Assembly (NCBI GenBank): GCA_003952965.2
Contig: CM025850.1
Location: 36,799,165 to 36,863,164 of the forward strand
Direction: 5' to 3'
Origin: Morella rubra
Lineage: Eukaryota > Streptophyta > Magnoliopsida > Fagales > Myricaceae
DNA: 64,000 nt
Both the position numbers and the translations under genes were made by a program. The notes below the pieces were generated by a model. The model had not been told where the DNA came from and made no database searches. It saw only the letters and a list, made by a program, of their open reading frames with translations. This document shows, one piece after another, positions 24,050-34,865 of this stretch (positions are counted from its first letter, which is position 1; each line of letters opens with the position of its first letter).

Positions 24050-24690
24050 TAGGGCTAAACATAATTGGGCCGACCCAAACCGGCTCGAAACCGATTGGGT
24101 CGGCCAGTTTTGGGCAGGCCCGATTAGGCAATCGGCCCAAAAATATGTAGAAGTAGAACCAACTAGGTCGATTTGGCTCACGGTTCTAGGTATCCAAAAT
24201 TGTGGACCGAACTGAAACGAGGGTATATTAGGTAATTTAGGCTTTTTTTTTCATATAGTCTCCCCCCTCCCATTTTTACGTCATCTCACCCCCTCTCCAT
24301 TTTTCCTTTACGTTAGGTTTTTTTTCCCCTTGATACCCCCTTCCTTCAGGCTTTACAGTTCACCTTCACCCACCCCTAAATTTGTCGCCCCCACACCAGC
24401 GACCTCTCTCTCTCTCTCTCTCTTCTCGTCGTTTGACTGTTGTGTTGTTGGTTGTTGGTGGCGGTTGATTGTGGATGGTTGCTCTGTTTGTTCTTCAATT
24501 TTGGTACTTCATTTTCATTTTTTTTTTGTGATTTGAGTGCAGGGACAGACCGAAGCCAATTACCGTCGGTCTGGCCGGTGTTGACATCCCTCGGCGCGAT
24601 TGTCGGTCCATATTTTTCAGCAACCGAATCCCTTAGTTCGGTTGATGATAAGGGCTGAAAACTGAGCTGAGGAACCAGTTTTCACCCCTG
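24050..24690. mobile_element. Non-autonomous hAT-like element, 641 bases
   Basis: The element is flanked by an exact 8-base duplication AGAAAAAT (24042-24049 and 24691-24698), the size typical of hAT transposons. The ends TAGGGCTAAAC and, read inward from the right, CAGGGGTGAAAAC are imperfect inverted repeats of the YAGGG(C/G)T type seen in plant hAT elements. The inside has a CT microsatellite and no transposase frame. Its right part was later copied by the neighbouring tandem duplication. Confidence 0.7.
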
Positions 24691-26640
24691 AGAAAAATGA
24701 TGCTTCTCTAAAAATAAAATATGTTGTTTAATTCATTGCAGCAAATTCGGTATTTCAACATTAATAATTCATCGACATGAGCACTGTGAATTTTGGCTCC
24801 GAAACTTATTGGGATGAAAAGGGGCAAAATTTTGTATCCCCAATTTTGTGCCTACCTATGACAAAATACCAAAAGGTCTCTGAGGACGATAATTTTTTCT
24901 TCTCAAAAAACACTACCTTCGAGACAAATCAGTAGTTTTATATAATTTTTCTTGCTGACTTCTAGTTTAACGGAAGATATATATGCACTTTAAAAACTTG
25001 AAGACTAGTAGTTTTAGCTGACACAATAGAGATCATGAACGGATCAAAATCCTTAATTGTATATTAACACGTGGTTTATAAGAGTGGCACTTCAAGGGCT
25101 TGTTTGGTTGTGGGTTAGGTTCTGGTTTTGGGGTTCAAACCAGGAGTTGAACCATAACCAAACCACGGTTTCTGGCTTAGAGTTCCAATGTCTAAATAAG
25201 ACTTGGGTACAACGTGTCAATTCTAAATTAGACGTCAGCTTCTCAAAAAGTTTTCCGATGAGTCTACCTGCTATCCAGACAAAAGCGTGCATCGAACTCC
25301 GCTCTCTGATCGGGTGTCCAAAACTACTGTGCAATTTTCGACAAGAAGCAATTCGAACTCCCTCTCCCTGTTTCACCCTCACTGCACTGCCGTTTATGGC
25401 TGCCAACCTCAATGCTTATTTATTTTGCAGTCATCTTCTTCAACTGCCACTGGTGGCGATTGATTGTGGATGGTTGCTCTGTTTGTTCTTCAATTTTGGT
25501 ACTTCATTTTCATTATTTTTTTTGTGATTTGAGTGCAGGGACAGACCGAAGCCAATTACCGTCGGTCAAAGACGACCCAAATCTTTGATATTGGCTCATT
25601 TTTTTCCAGGGTGGTTGATTGTGATGTTTTGGTGTTGAATGCGGCTGTGTGGTTGTTGTGGCGATTGATTTGGATGGTTGCTCTGTTTGTTCTTCAATTT
25701 TGGTACTTCATTTTCATTATTTTTTTTGTGATTTGAGTGCAGGGACAGACCGAAGCCAATTACCGTCGGTCTGGCCGGTGTTGACATCCCTCGGCGCGAT
25801 TGTCGGTCCATATTTTTCAGCAACCGAATCCCTTAGTTCGGTTGATGATAAGGGCTGAAAACTGAGCTGAGGAACCAGTTTTCACCCCTGAGAAAAATGA
25901 TGCTTCTCTAAAAATAAAATATGTTGTTTAATTCATTGCAGCAAATTCGGTATTTCAACATTAATAATTCATCGACATGAGCACTGTGAATTTTGGCTCC
26001 GAAACTTATTGGGATGAAAAGGGGCAAAATTTTGTATCCCCAATTTTGTGCCTACCTATGACAAAATACCAAAAGGTCTCTGAGGACGATAATTTTTTCT
26101 TCTCAAAAAACACTACCTTCGAGACAAATCAGTAGTTTTATATAATTTTTCTTGCTGACTTCTAGTTTAACGGAAGATATATATGCACTTTAAAAACTTG
26201 AAGACTAGTAGTTTTAGCTGACACAATAGAGATCATGAACGGATCAAAATCCTTAATTGTATATTAACACGTGGTTTATAAGAGTGGCACTTCAAGGGCT
26301 TGTTTGGTTGTGGGTTAGGTTCTGGTTTTGGGGTTCAAACCAGGAGTTGAACCCATAAACCAAAACCAACGTTTGGCTTGGTTCAATGTTACTCCGACAT
26401 GTACACGTGTCACATTCTAATTAGCGTCAGCCTTCTCAAAAAGTTTTCCAATCTACTGCTACCCAGACAAAAGCGTGCATCGAACTCCGCTCTCTGATCG
26501 GGTGTCCAAAACTACTGTGCAATTTTCGACAAGAAGCAATTCGAACTCCCTCTCCCTGTTCCACCCTCACTGCACTGCCGTCTATGGCTGCCAACCTCAA
26601 TGCTTATTTATTTTGCAGTCATCTTCTTCAACTGCCACTT
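24460..26640. repeat. Large tandem duplication that includes a hAT right end
   Basis: 24460-25451 is repeated at 25660-26639 (offset about 1200). A third, short copy of the first ~115 bases lies at 25452-25567, followed by a unique 90-base spacer. The first ~690 bases look identical between the two long copies; then a ~100-base block (25155-25250 against 26355-26450) is clearly diverged, and similarity returns up to the end. Each long copy contains the hAT right end and its AGAAAAAT flank, so duplication came after hAT insertion. Confidence 0.9.
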
Positions 26641-26899
26641 TAATACCCAGCGCTATCCTCTTGCTAACTTCTTCCCTAATAACTCTCCAGCCACGCACAT
26701 CTTCGCCGTACTGAGATTTTTGTGTGCTAAGTTCATCTCATTTGCACTGACAGACATTTTTTTTTCATAACTCTACACCTTCCCCGCAACGTTAAGTACA
26801 AAAAGACATAAAAAGAACAGTCATCAACTGAAAACAAATTGTGGGAGGTTAACTACATGGAGAAAAAATGTTCACAGAAGGAAAAGTTATCTTCCGCTT

Positions 26900-27190
26900 G
26901 AGGCTTGCGCGTGGGACCGCGCACTCGATTTGTAGGTCACTGTCCAGGTGCGTAGACAGTGGCAATTCGCTACAGGCTCGCGCGCGGTGCCGCACGCCAC
27001 ACTCGATCGAGTGCCCACTGTCCCAAATTGGGGGCAAGGCATCTCACTGGCTCGCGCAAAGGTCCGCGCGAGCCATGAGCGAATGCCCGTTGTCCACAAT
27101 AAGGGGCAGTGGCCAACAGCTCGCTTGCGCGAGTCTGCGAGCGGGCCTCAAGCGAATGGCCACTGTCCCTTATATGGGCAGTCAATCACG
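26900..27190. repeat. CpG-rich ~72-base tandem array, four degenerate units
   Basis: Units start near 26902, 26974, 27049 and 27118 with GGCTCGCGC-like text, and each carries a CACTGTCC-type box that can pair with a downstream GGGGCAGTG-like box. The stretch is strikingly GC- and CpG-rich inside AT-rich surroundings. It lies directly beside the LINE-like fragment that follows and may belong to the same or another transposon. Confidence 0.7.
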
Positions 27191-27194
27191 TGTG

Positions 27195-27640
27195 GTGCTG
27201 CGGTTTGTTGCGACAGTAGTGGTGCTCTCTTGAAAGTATTTGTTGCCAAGACTACTGGATGTGAAGTATTAAAATGGGAGGCTTAGGCGGCTCGTCTGGT
27301 ATTTTCAATGGCTGCAACATTTCAAGAACAGAATATTGTGCTGGAAGGTGATTCCCTAGTCTTGATTGACCAAGTTCGCAATGTGGACTCAGTCCTTGAC
27401 TGGCTCATTGAAGGAGAGATGTAGACTTTGACGCGGTTGCTCTCTCAACATTCTAATTGGCAGCTTCAATGGACACCACGGGATGGTAAAGATGGCTCAT
27501 TGTCTGGCTAAATGGGGTTGGTCGCTTGATACACTTGGAGATATTGATTTGGGTGTTATTCCTCCATGTATTTATTCCTGTGATGACTTAGTTCAGGGGT
27601 GTGTGCCCAGCTAAGGGCTATCTCATGTTACATAGAAAAA
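27195..27640 (+). pseudogene. Degenerate LINE RNase H-like (RVT_3) fragment with poly(A)
   Basis: Translation in pieces gives DSSGALLKVFVAKTTG, then FQEQNIVLEGDSLVLIDQV, then WTPRDGK and LAKWGWSLDTLGDIDLGVIP, the pattern of the RNase H domain at the end of plant LINE ORF2 (acidic DS and EGDS residues, then the HxLAxWG tail). In-frame stops (near 27283 and 27422) and at least one frameshift (near 27495) break it. An A run at 27630-27639 follows, as expected for a LINE 3' end. Confidence 0.7.
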
Positions 27641-27649
27641 AAAACGCAA

Positions 27650-30310
27650 ACATTACCTGCCTTTGCCTTCCACTCACAATCTATCTAACACCTTGTGGCT
27701 GAGAGAAGGATGACTTTATTTTACAAATCAAAATTCCGAACGCCCGCATTTAAAAGTCCAGCCCAGGATGCAATAAGTAGCAAGACTGTTGGATATGTAG
27801 ATGATAAAGTAGCAATGTGAATGGAACAAATAGCTCGCGTGAGATAGCTGACGAGCGAATGTGAATGCAGAAGAGTGCAGATATTTGTTTTCCACGTTAT
27901 ATACTTGTACTTCAGTTTTATTTGTTGTTTAATAAATAAAACAACGTAGAGGTATTTCTGGGAAATGATAATCACAATATTAATCCGATACTTTCTCATT
28001 TGTGTCTCTGATGCATACAAATGAATCGAATTCTCCAAAATCAGATAAGCATTCCTATCAAAGAATGATGTTCAATTTCACTGGATGCGGGCACGACCCA
28101 TTCTTTAGATGTCGATGCAATGTTGTTTTGAATTTTAAGCCACAATATCTCATGAGTTGATTCTGGAATGGGCCGTCGTTGTGCCTTCACAGGATACCTT
28201 TTTCCCAGGATTTGTTTTTCTCTTGTATACGTCCAAATCAATTAAGGTGGTTCATGAGCTACAATCAATCCGTTATCTCCAAATGTACAGACCAGATGGC
28301 CTTCGGGGCATTCCAACTGAGATGATACCCGACAATGGGCAGACGGGAAACTCCGGCTCTATAAGGACAAAATAAAGAGAACTTCTGTGGCTGAGATAAA
28401 CCGCGGATAAAGCGGGGTGCACCCGTTGAACACAAGAAGGTAGTGGTGAGGGCATGGGAAAGAGGCAGATTAGCGAGTGTGACCTGTCACCCAAGACGAT
28501 TCGCACATCCGCAATTCTGATGTCTTTATTACTATATATTTTTTCATTGATCTTTCTTAATATATTTTTCGTTTTTCTTTCTTAATATATATCTTTGAGA
28601 CGGTCAGCTTTTGGCTTTCATGTGTCAGGTGAGTGTGTAGAGCATTATTACCAGAAGCCCGATGATGGTCTTTTGAGTTAATGACGGTCTAATGCCTCGG
28701 TGGATGTCAACAATGGCAAGCCTGATGATCATGCCTATTTGTATAACCAGAATATGAAAAATCTAAACCGACTCGTTCAAAATTGTACAAGATTCCTGTA
28801 CATTGTTAAAAAAGTCAATACCTGACCCATAAAATTCTGATAACAGCACATAATGATATGGGCTAAGCCTAAAAGAGTCAATCTATAAAGTACACAGATC
28901 TAACATAAACTGTACAGTAATTGTGCCTAAAAAAAATCTATAAATACATCTAATTTTTAAAAGCTAGCTATTTTTTTTCCCTAAGCAACGGTGGAGTTCA
29001 TTTCATAACAAAGAGAAATAGCAGTTTCTGAGTACATAGCCGCCTCCAGGACCGGTTACATTGTAATGGGGCACAAAGACCCACTACAGCAATATCAAGA
29101 GCGAGGGGGAAATAAACATAAAGCCTAAGCCTTAAAGGTTGTGTTTACGCTGTGCTCGTCAATATTAAAAAAGCAAAACACGGCAAAAGAAGAAGGCCGA
29201 TTCTTTCACCTGTACTTCGTCTCCCGAGTAAGGACCGATTCCCAAATCACTCCTTCCGTCGTCCGGCCGTCAATGTTTGGGTGGAAAATGGTCGAGTGGC
29301 TTGAGTCTTGACTAACGTCACGTACATGCAAATAAGATAACACTATATATGTGTTCCTAATTGCTGACTCGACACAGACACGTCCTTTAATTTTAATTTA
29401 TTTTACAAAAATTTTAAAATAAATTGAAAAAATTAAATTAACTGGGAAAATTAAAAAAATAGAAAAAAAATCTGAATAGGAGTTATAACCCTCGAACCCT
29501 TAAAAAAATTATAGAAACTCAAAAAAGTAAATAAATAATCTATAAATACACTAGAAAACAGAAGAAACAATGAAATAAAATCTCTAAGAACTAAATAAAT
29601 TTAAAAACGGAAGAACCATAAGACACAACAAAAGATTAGATAAAAGTAAGAAATAACAAAAGAAAAAATTTTGCAAAAGAAGACATAAGAATTGGAAATT
29701 AAATCTTGAATAAATTATAAAAGTTAAATCAATAGAGAAAAATACATAAAAAAATGAAAACAAAAATCTAAAAAAGGTTTCACCCTCCAATTTCGAATAA
29801 AAAACCATGCTCAGGAAATTCAAATAAAAAAGTTATTATGTAATTTCATACTTCATGAGGCAACTTTACTTTTGGCGCTTCAGTGATTTTCTTCCAAAAG
29901 TCTGTTATGATCTGTTGTCACTCATGTGCCCCTCGTAAGAAATTACACCTATAAACTATCTATTCCTATTACATCATGCCCTTAGTCTATTATGTCTTTA
30001 AAAAAATTCAATTAGTATGTTACATTAAGAGCATACTCATCATTTTGTTTTTTTAAAAAATTAATTTCCATCTAATTTGATGGAAAAAAATAGATTGAGG
30101 GTGCAATGTGTTAAGAATTGGTAATTTGTAGGTGTAATATCTCAACCGTGGTAATTTAGGATATAAAATACAAAACTTATAGCAATTCGTAGGCGAAAAG
30201 TGTATTTTTTTTCCTTTATTTATTTTGCTTATGAGCTTATGACATGCTAATATAAAAAATATGAAATTTTCGTTTTTAGTCTTGAGTTTTAAAATTGAAA
30301 AATTAGCCCA
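27650..30310. other. Gene-free spacer, possible minus-strand LINE 3' remnant
   Basis: I find no gene here. On the minus strand, the piece around 29110 down to 28970 ends in an A-rich tract (TTTTTTTT at 28971-28978 on the plus strand) and resembles a LINE 3' trailer; this is weak. 29395-29830 is extremely AT-rich with simple-sequence character. Confidence 0.35.
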
Positions 30311-30318
30311 TCCGTTTA

Positions 30319-30788
30319 GGGCTGTGCATAACCAGTGCCGGTGGTGGTTATGGCCTCCACCGGCACCGTCACCGCTATGGGCGGTTCTCTAAAAATGGGA
30401 ACCGTCCTCGCCACCGTAAGGGGAACAATTGTCACCTAACGGTGGCAATGGGCAGTAACCGCCACAATCACCGAAAATTCAAAAAATTTAGGAAAAAAAA
30501 TTACAAACCGCACACATCGAAACAAAATCTCACAAAAATGGAAACAAACCGCACAAATCGCAAGATTTCAACCAAGATCAAATCGCAGATTCCAAACCAA
30601 ACCAAATTGCAGATTCCAAGCCAAATCAAACCAAACCAAACCAAACCAAATTACAGATTCCAAATCGCAAGAAACTAGAAAATTTTTCCAAAAATACAAC
30701 AAAATAATCAATACTATATCATCAAATCGCAATTAAAGGGGGAGAGAGAGAGCGAGAGAGTTGCAGAGGAGAGAGAACGAGAGAGTTG

Positions 30789-30828
<40 letters not shown>

Positions 30829-31199
30829 GCATATTGTTGTGGTCTTGTGGAACAAGCAAACGGCAGCTTCGCTGAGCGTCTGAGAGAAGAAGACATGACG
30901 AAGAGGGAGAGGGGGGGAGTGAGAGGAGAAGAAATGACGAAGAAGGAGAGGGGGGCAGTGAGAGAAGAAGAAATGACGGGGAGGGGTTAGGGACATAGGG
31001 TTAAGTAGGAAAAATTGAAACGACGTCGTTTCATATATATGTAAAAAAAAAAAAGGGTGAAAGCGGTGAAACCGCTCAGCCGGAGCGGTTTCACCGCTAC
31101 CGGCAAAATCTCCATTATTTGGGGATTTTGCTCACCGACACTGGTGCCACTTGGCGCCGGTTAACCGGCCCACCGCCGGTACCAGTGCATAGCCCTACC
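30319..31199. mobile_element. Non-autonomous hAT-like element, 881 bases
   Basis: An exact 8-base duplication TCCGTTTA flanks it (30311-30318 and 31200-31207). The left end GGGCTGTGCATAACCAGTGC and the right end, read inward (GGGCTATGCACTGGTACCGG, starting after GGTA), form imperfect terminal inverted repeats of the plant hAT type. GGTGGTGG/GGCGGTGG tracts follow inside both ends. The inside contains GA microsatellites (30740-30825) and the text TTAACCGG; no transposase is encoded. Confidence 0.8.
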
Positions 31200-31964
31200 T
31201 CCGTTTATGAGCGTTTCAAAAAATGGTCCTTTCCTTACTTTCTTATAATTTTCACTAACGGGTTCTCCTTCCACGTCGACCTCAACCTTCAGCTTAGACC
31301 TAGCCTAGGACTAAAAATGACATTGGTGTAAAACATAGTGACTAAAAATCAAAATTTTCAAAATTTAGCTTTTGATTGAAAATAATAATAATACAAAACA
31401 TAAGTATTCGGTATTTTTATTAAAAATACGATAGAAAACTAACATTCATAATATATTTTTTTTATTTTTTTAATTTTTCTACAAATATATTTATAAAATT
31501 TTATCTTTCTAAATATATTTTATAAGTCCCACCGCTTACAAACTATTAAAAAAATACATATAAATTTGTTTCTTAATTAATCATTACAAAACGATGAGTT
31601 TAAAACTTAGGAGCAAAAATTCTACTACCGGCGGTTCTCTCCAACCTTCGTTCTCTCCAACCTTCGCCTCATACAATATTCCTCTTCTATATGCCATGAG
31701 TACTCCATGATAAGAAGTGGTGTAAGACAAGGGGCAGGGCCACTGTCCCTAAAAATTCTTGCTTTCTAATTTTCTTATCGACCGATCCTGTAACTAAGTC
31801 TACAACCATTTTAAGGGTGAGTTTGTTTTGATGTAAAATGGGAAATACGGGAAAATGTTTTCCGAAAAATTTATTGATTTTCTGGTGTTTGGCTGATGTA
31901 CTGAAAATATTTCAAAATTGGATTTTTTTGGTGTTTGATTCGTATTAAAAATATTTATAAAAAA

Positions 31965-32860
31965 GAAAAATTTACAAATACCACACTAAGTTTTAACTCC
32001 TTTTTAAAAAACTCACTGGGTTTTAAAAAATTTCAAAACGCTCACTAGCTTTATCATTTTTGTATCAAAACTCACTAAACCCAATGCTGTTAGACCGGTT
32101 TAACGGAAAATTCATCCCGTCTAATCATATTGTGACACGTGTCATTAAATAAATAATATATATTTAAAAACATAATTAATTTTTTTTTTAAAAAAAACGA
32201 AAGGATTGGGGACCCCTGATCCTTTCACGGTGGAGGGGGAATTCCCCTTCCACCTCTGGTCGCCCAAAACTGGGCGGCCAGAGGGAGGGGGGATCCACCC
32301 TGGGCGGTGGTCTGGGAGACCTCCCCCGACCGCACATAGTCGGGGTGGAGGAGGTCCCCCGACCTCCCATATTTGGGGTGGAGGAGGTCCCCCGACCGCT
32401 CATAGCCGGGGTGGAGGAGGGATTCCTCCTCCCTCTGCTGGGCGGCCATGGGTGGACCCCTCCACCCGTCGGCGGCTGGGTGAGGGTTAGGGGACCTCCC
32501 CCCAGACCGGATCGGGTTGGGGGAGGTCGCCTAACCCCTACCCAGACCACCGCCCGGGGTGGAGGCGCCCTCCCCCGTGAAAGGATCGGGGACCCGATCC
32601 TTTCGTTTTTTTTTTGTTTTAAAATTAATTATGTTTTTTTATTAATTTTATATTTAGTTTTAAATTTTTTATCTATTTAATGACACGTGTCACATTGTGA
32701 TTGGACGGAATGAATTTTCCGTTAAACAGGTATAACGGCGTTGGGTTCAGTGAGTTTTGATAACAAAATAATAAACCTAGTGAGCGTTTTGAAATTTTTT
32801 AAAACCCAGTGAGTTTTTTAAAAAGGCGTTAAAACTCAGTGTGGTATTTGTAAATTTCCC
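31965..32860. mobile_element. Mutator-like element with ~280-base terminal inverted repeats
   Basis: The 9-base duplication TATAAAAAA (31956-31964 and 32861-32869) is the Mutator hallmark. The arms (about 31965-32240 and 32570-32860) are long inverted repeats; the outer ends are GAAAAATTTACAAATACCAC and, read inward, GGGAAATTTACAAATACCAC. Both arms carry GACACGTGTCA, itself a palindrome, and an AAAGGATCGGGGACC-like block. The centre is a GC-rich region with a 33-base tandem repeat and no transposase. The open frames seen there on both strands are products of the repeat and GC content. Confidence 0.85.
32323..32421. repeat. Three-copy 33-base GC-rich tandem repeat
   Basis: Units start at 32323, 32356 and 32389 with CCCCCGACC and end in GGGGTGGAGGAGG. 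The array forms the core of the Mutator-like element. Confidence 0.9.
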
Positions 32861-33573
32861 TATAAAAAAAATACAAAAATATAATTTTTATGTTAGTTTT
32901 CTATGCATTTTGAATAAAATAATAAAAATACCGAAAAAACTGTAATTATGTTTTGTGTTTTTTTTTAAAGCAAATATAAAATTTTGAAAATTTTAATTTT
33001 TAGTCATTGAGTTATACACCAATTTCATTTTTAGTTTGCGCTGACGTGGCAAAATGAGTACCTGAGGTTGATGTGTAAACAGATTTCTTTATTGAAACTG
33101 ACGAGAGAGTAATTGAAGAATTATTTTTTGAAAAGCTAGTAAATTGAGGGACTAAATTTTTCAATGTTAAAACTTTAAGACTATATACTAAAATTTTAGC
33201 ACAATAAAATAACCCAAAAATAATCTCTATCTGCATTAAATCATCTCTTTTTATTAAAATAAATACAAAAAATTTACTCAAATCATTTTATTTTATTTTA
33301 TTTTATTTTTACCTTTTCACCCATTCTCAAAGGCCAAAATTTTTAAATCCCAAAATTTTGGGAGCCAAACCCTCGAAGACAGTAAATTGGAGCTTAATTT
33401 ACAAAAAAAGAAAAGAAAAGAAAAGAAAACCGCTAAGGAAACACCATTATGACTATGCAGGCTATGCTAAGCAGTCATGAGCAATGGATTTTTAGGTGGA
33501 TCCCATAGGAAGGGAATGGGGTGGCTCATGCTTTGGCTCGGTGGGAACTCCAAATATACGTTCCGATCAAGTC

Positions 33574-33754
33574 CAGTGGCGGATGCAAGGGATAGTGGCC
33601 TTGGGCAATCGCCACCCATTGCACGACCCAAAAAAAAAAAAAATACATGTGCTTTTTTTTTTTTTTTTTCATAAATTGACCTGGGCCCGACCCCATAGGC
33701 TCAGGCCAACTAGAGCCTAGTGGCCCTAAGGCCTAACCCAAATGTTTTATTCAC

Positions 33755-33788
<34 letters not shown>

Positions 33789-34478
33789 TAATCACAATAG
33801 GTAAACAATTTTAATTTTTATGCACTACAATTATTTCAGAATTAGAGATTTTGACATTTTGTGAAATTGAGGGTTTTTTTGGTAGTATCATTTTTAATTA
33901 ATTTCATTGTAATGTCAATTGAATGCAATGTAATTAGATTGGAATTTGGATTTGAATTAAGAATTTTGACATTTTGTGAAATTAAGAATTTTTTTGGTAG
34001 TATCATATTAGAGATGTTAGAAGAAATTATACTTTTTCTAGGCTTCAAGATATTAGAGGTCTTACTATGAAGATGGTTGAGACAAAAAAGAATACTATAT
34101 TTCCATTAGTTTATCGACTTATTGAGTTGGTATTGGTCTTACAGTTGCGACTGCAACCGTTGAAAGAGTATTTTCTGCGATAAAGATCATCAAAAGTGAG
34201 TTGCGTAATAGAATAAGAGATGACTGGATGAATGATTGCATGGTAGTGTACATCGAGCAAGAAGTTTTTAAAACTATTGAAAATGAAGTCATTTTGCAAT
34301 ATTTTCAGAAGATGCAAAATCGTACGATGCAATTGTCATCTTTCAGTCGCAGTACATAGTATGGTACGTGTAGTATAATATTTTTAATGCTTGTAGTCTT
34401 TAATTTTTGATATTGTAACTCTAAGACAATTTTTTGCATTACAAATAAAAAAAAATTTCTTATTATTTCGCCTAAACT
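33574..34478 (+). mobile_element. Decayed hAT element with transposase C-terminal remnant
   Basis: The left end CAGTGGCGGATGCAAGG is the typical terminus of plant hAT elements with a TTF-type/DUF4371 transposase. Flanks ATCAAGTC (33566-33573) and TTAAAGTC (34479-34486) match at 6 of 8 bases, consistent with an old target duplication. The right terminal repeat is not recognisable. Most of the transposase is deleted, leaving only the dimerisation domain. Confidence 0.6.
34077..34359 (+). pseudogene. hAT transposase C-terminal (hATC) fragment
   Basis: The frame starting at 34144 gives VATATVERVFSAIKIIKSEL, then LRNRIRDDWMNDCMVVYIEQ and a stop at 34357-34359, the dimerisation block of hAT transposases (zinc finger MYM-type 1-like). 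Upstream codons KNTIFPLVYRLIELVLVL are in another frame, so one base was lost near 34142. There is no catalytic core. Confidence 0.8.
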
Positions 34479-34865
34479 TTAAAGTCGTGGTGGAGGATAT
34501 TCCTCGGAGTATAATTCACCGGATGATTTGTAACTGGTCCCTGCTTGCGGGTTTATTTCATGTTATCTAGAAAAAAAAAAAAAAAAAAACACCCTTAGTG
34601 CTTATTAATAATAATAAAAAAAAACCCTTAGAGCTATTGAAGCGACATCGCTCGATTCGCTCTGCAAGGCAGTGCCCTTCGTGGATCTGCCGCCGTCGTA
34701 GCTCGTAACTCAACAAAAGTGGCTTTTTTTTTTTTTAAAAAAAAAAGAGATAAAAGCATTGCGCTTCGGAAGTACGATAAAATTACTCATTTGGTGAAAG
34801 TTAGTTCTCGTTAACGATCACTCTCAACAGAAAACTGTAATTCGAAGCCGAAAGTCCAAAAGAGG

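Larger units (their letters stand above)
33445..34590 (+). pseudogene. LINE ORF2 3' end split by a hAT insertion
   Basis: The left piece (33490-33573) reads WIP*EGNGVAHALARWELQIYV, the end of a LINE RNase H domain. The right piece (34487-34570) reads VEDIPRSIIHRMICNW followed by a trailer ending in a long A run (34571-34589). The pieces are separated by the decayed hAT copy at 33574-34478 and together give the usual end of a plant LINE with a poly(A) tail. The stop in place of the Arg codon shows it is dead. Confidence 0.65.

Noticed and set aside
32188..32680. Open frames of 94-120 codons on both strands, rich in Gly, Pro and Arg
   Set aside because: They come from the 33-base GC-rich repeat inside the Mutator-like element.
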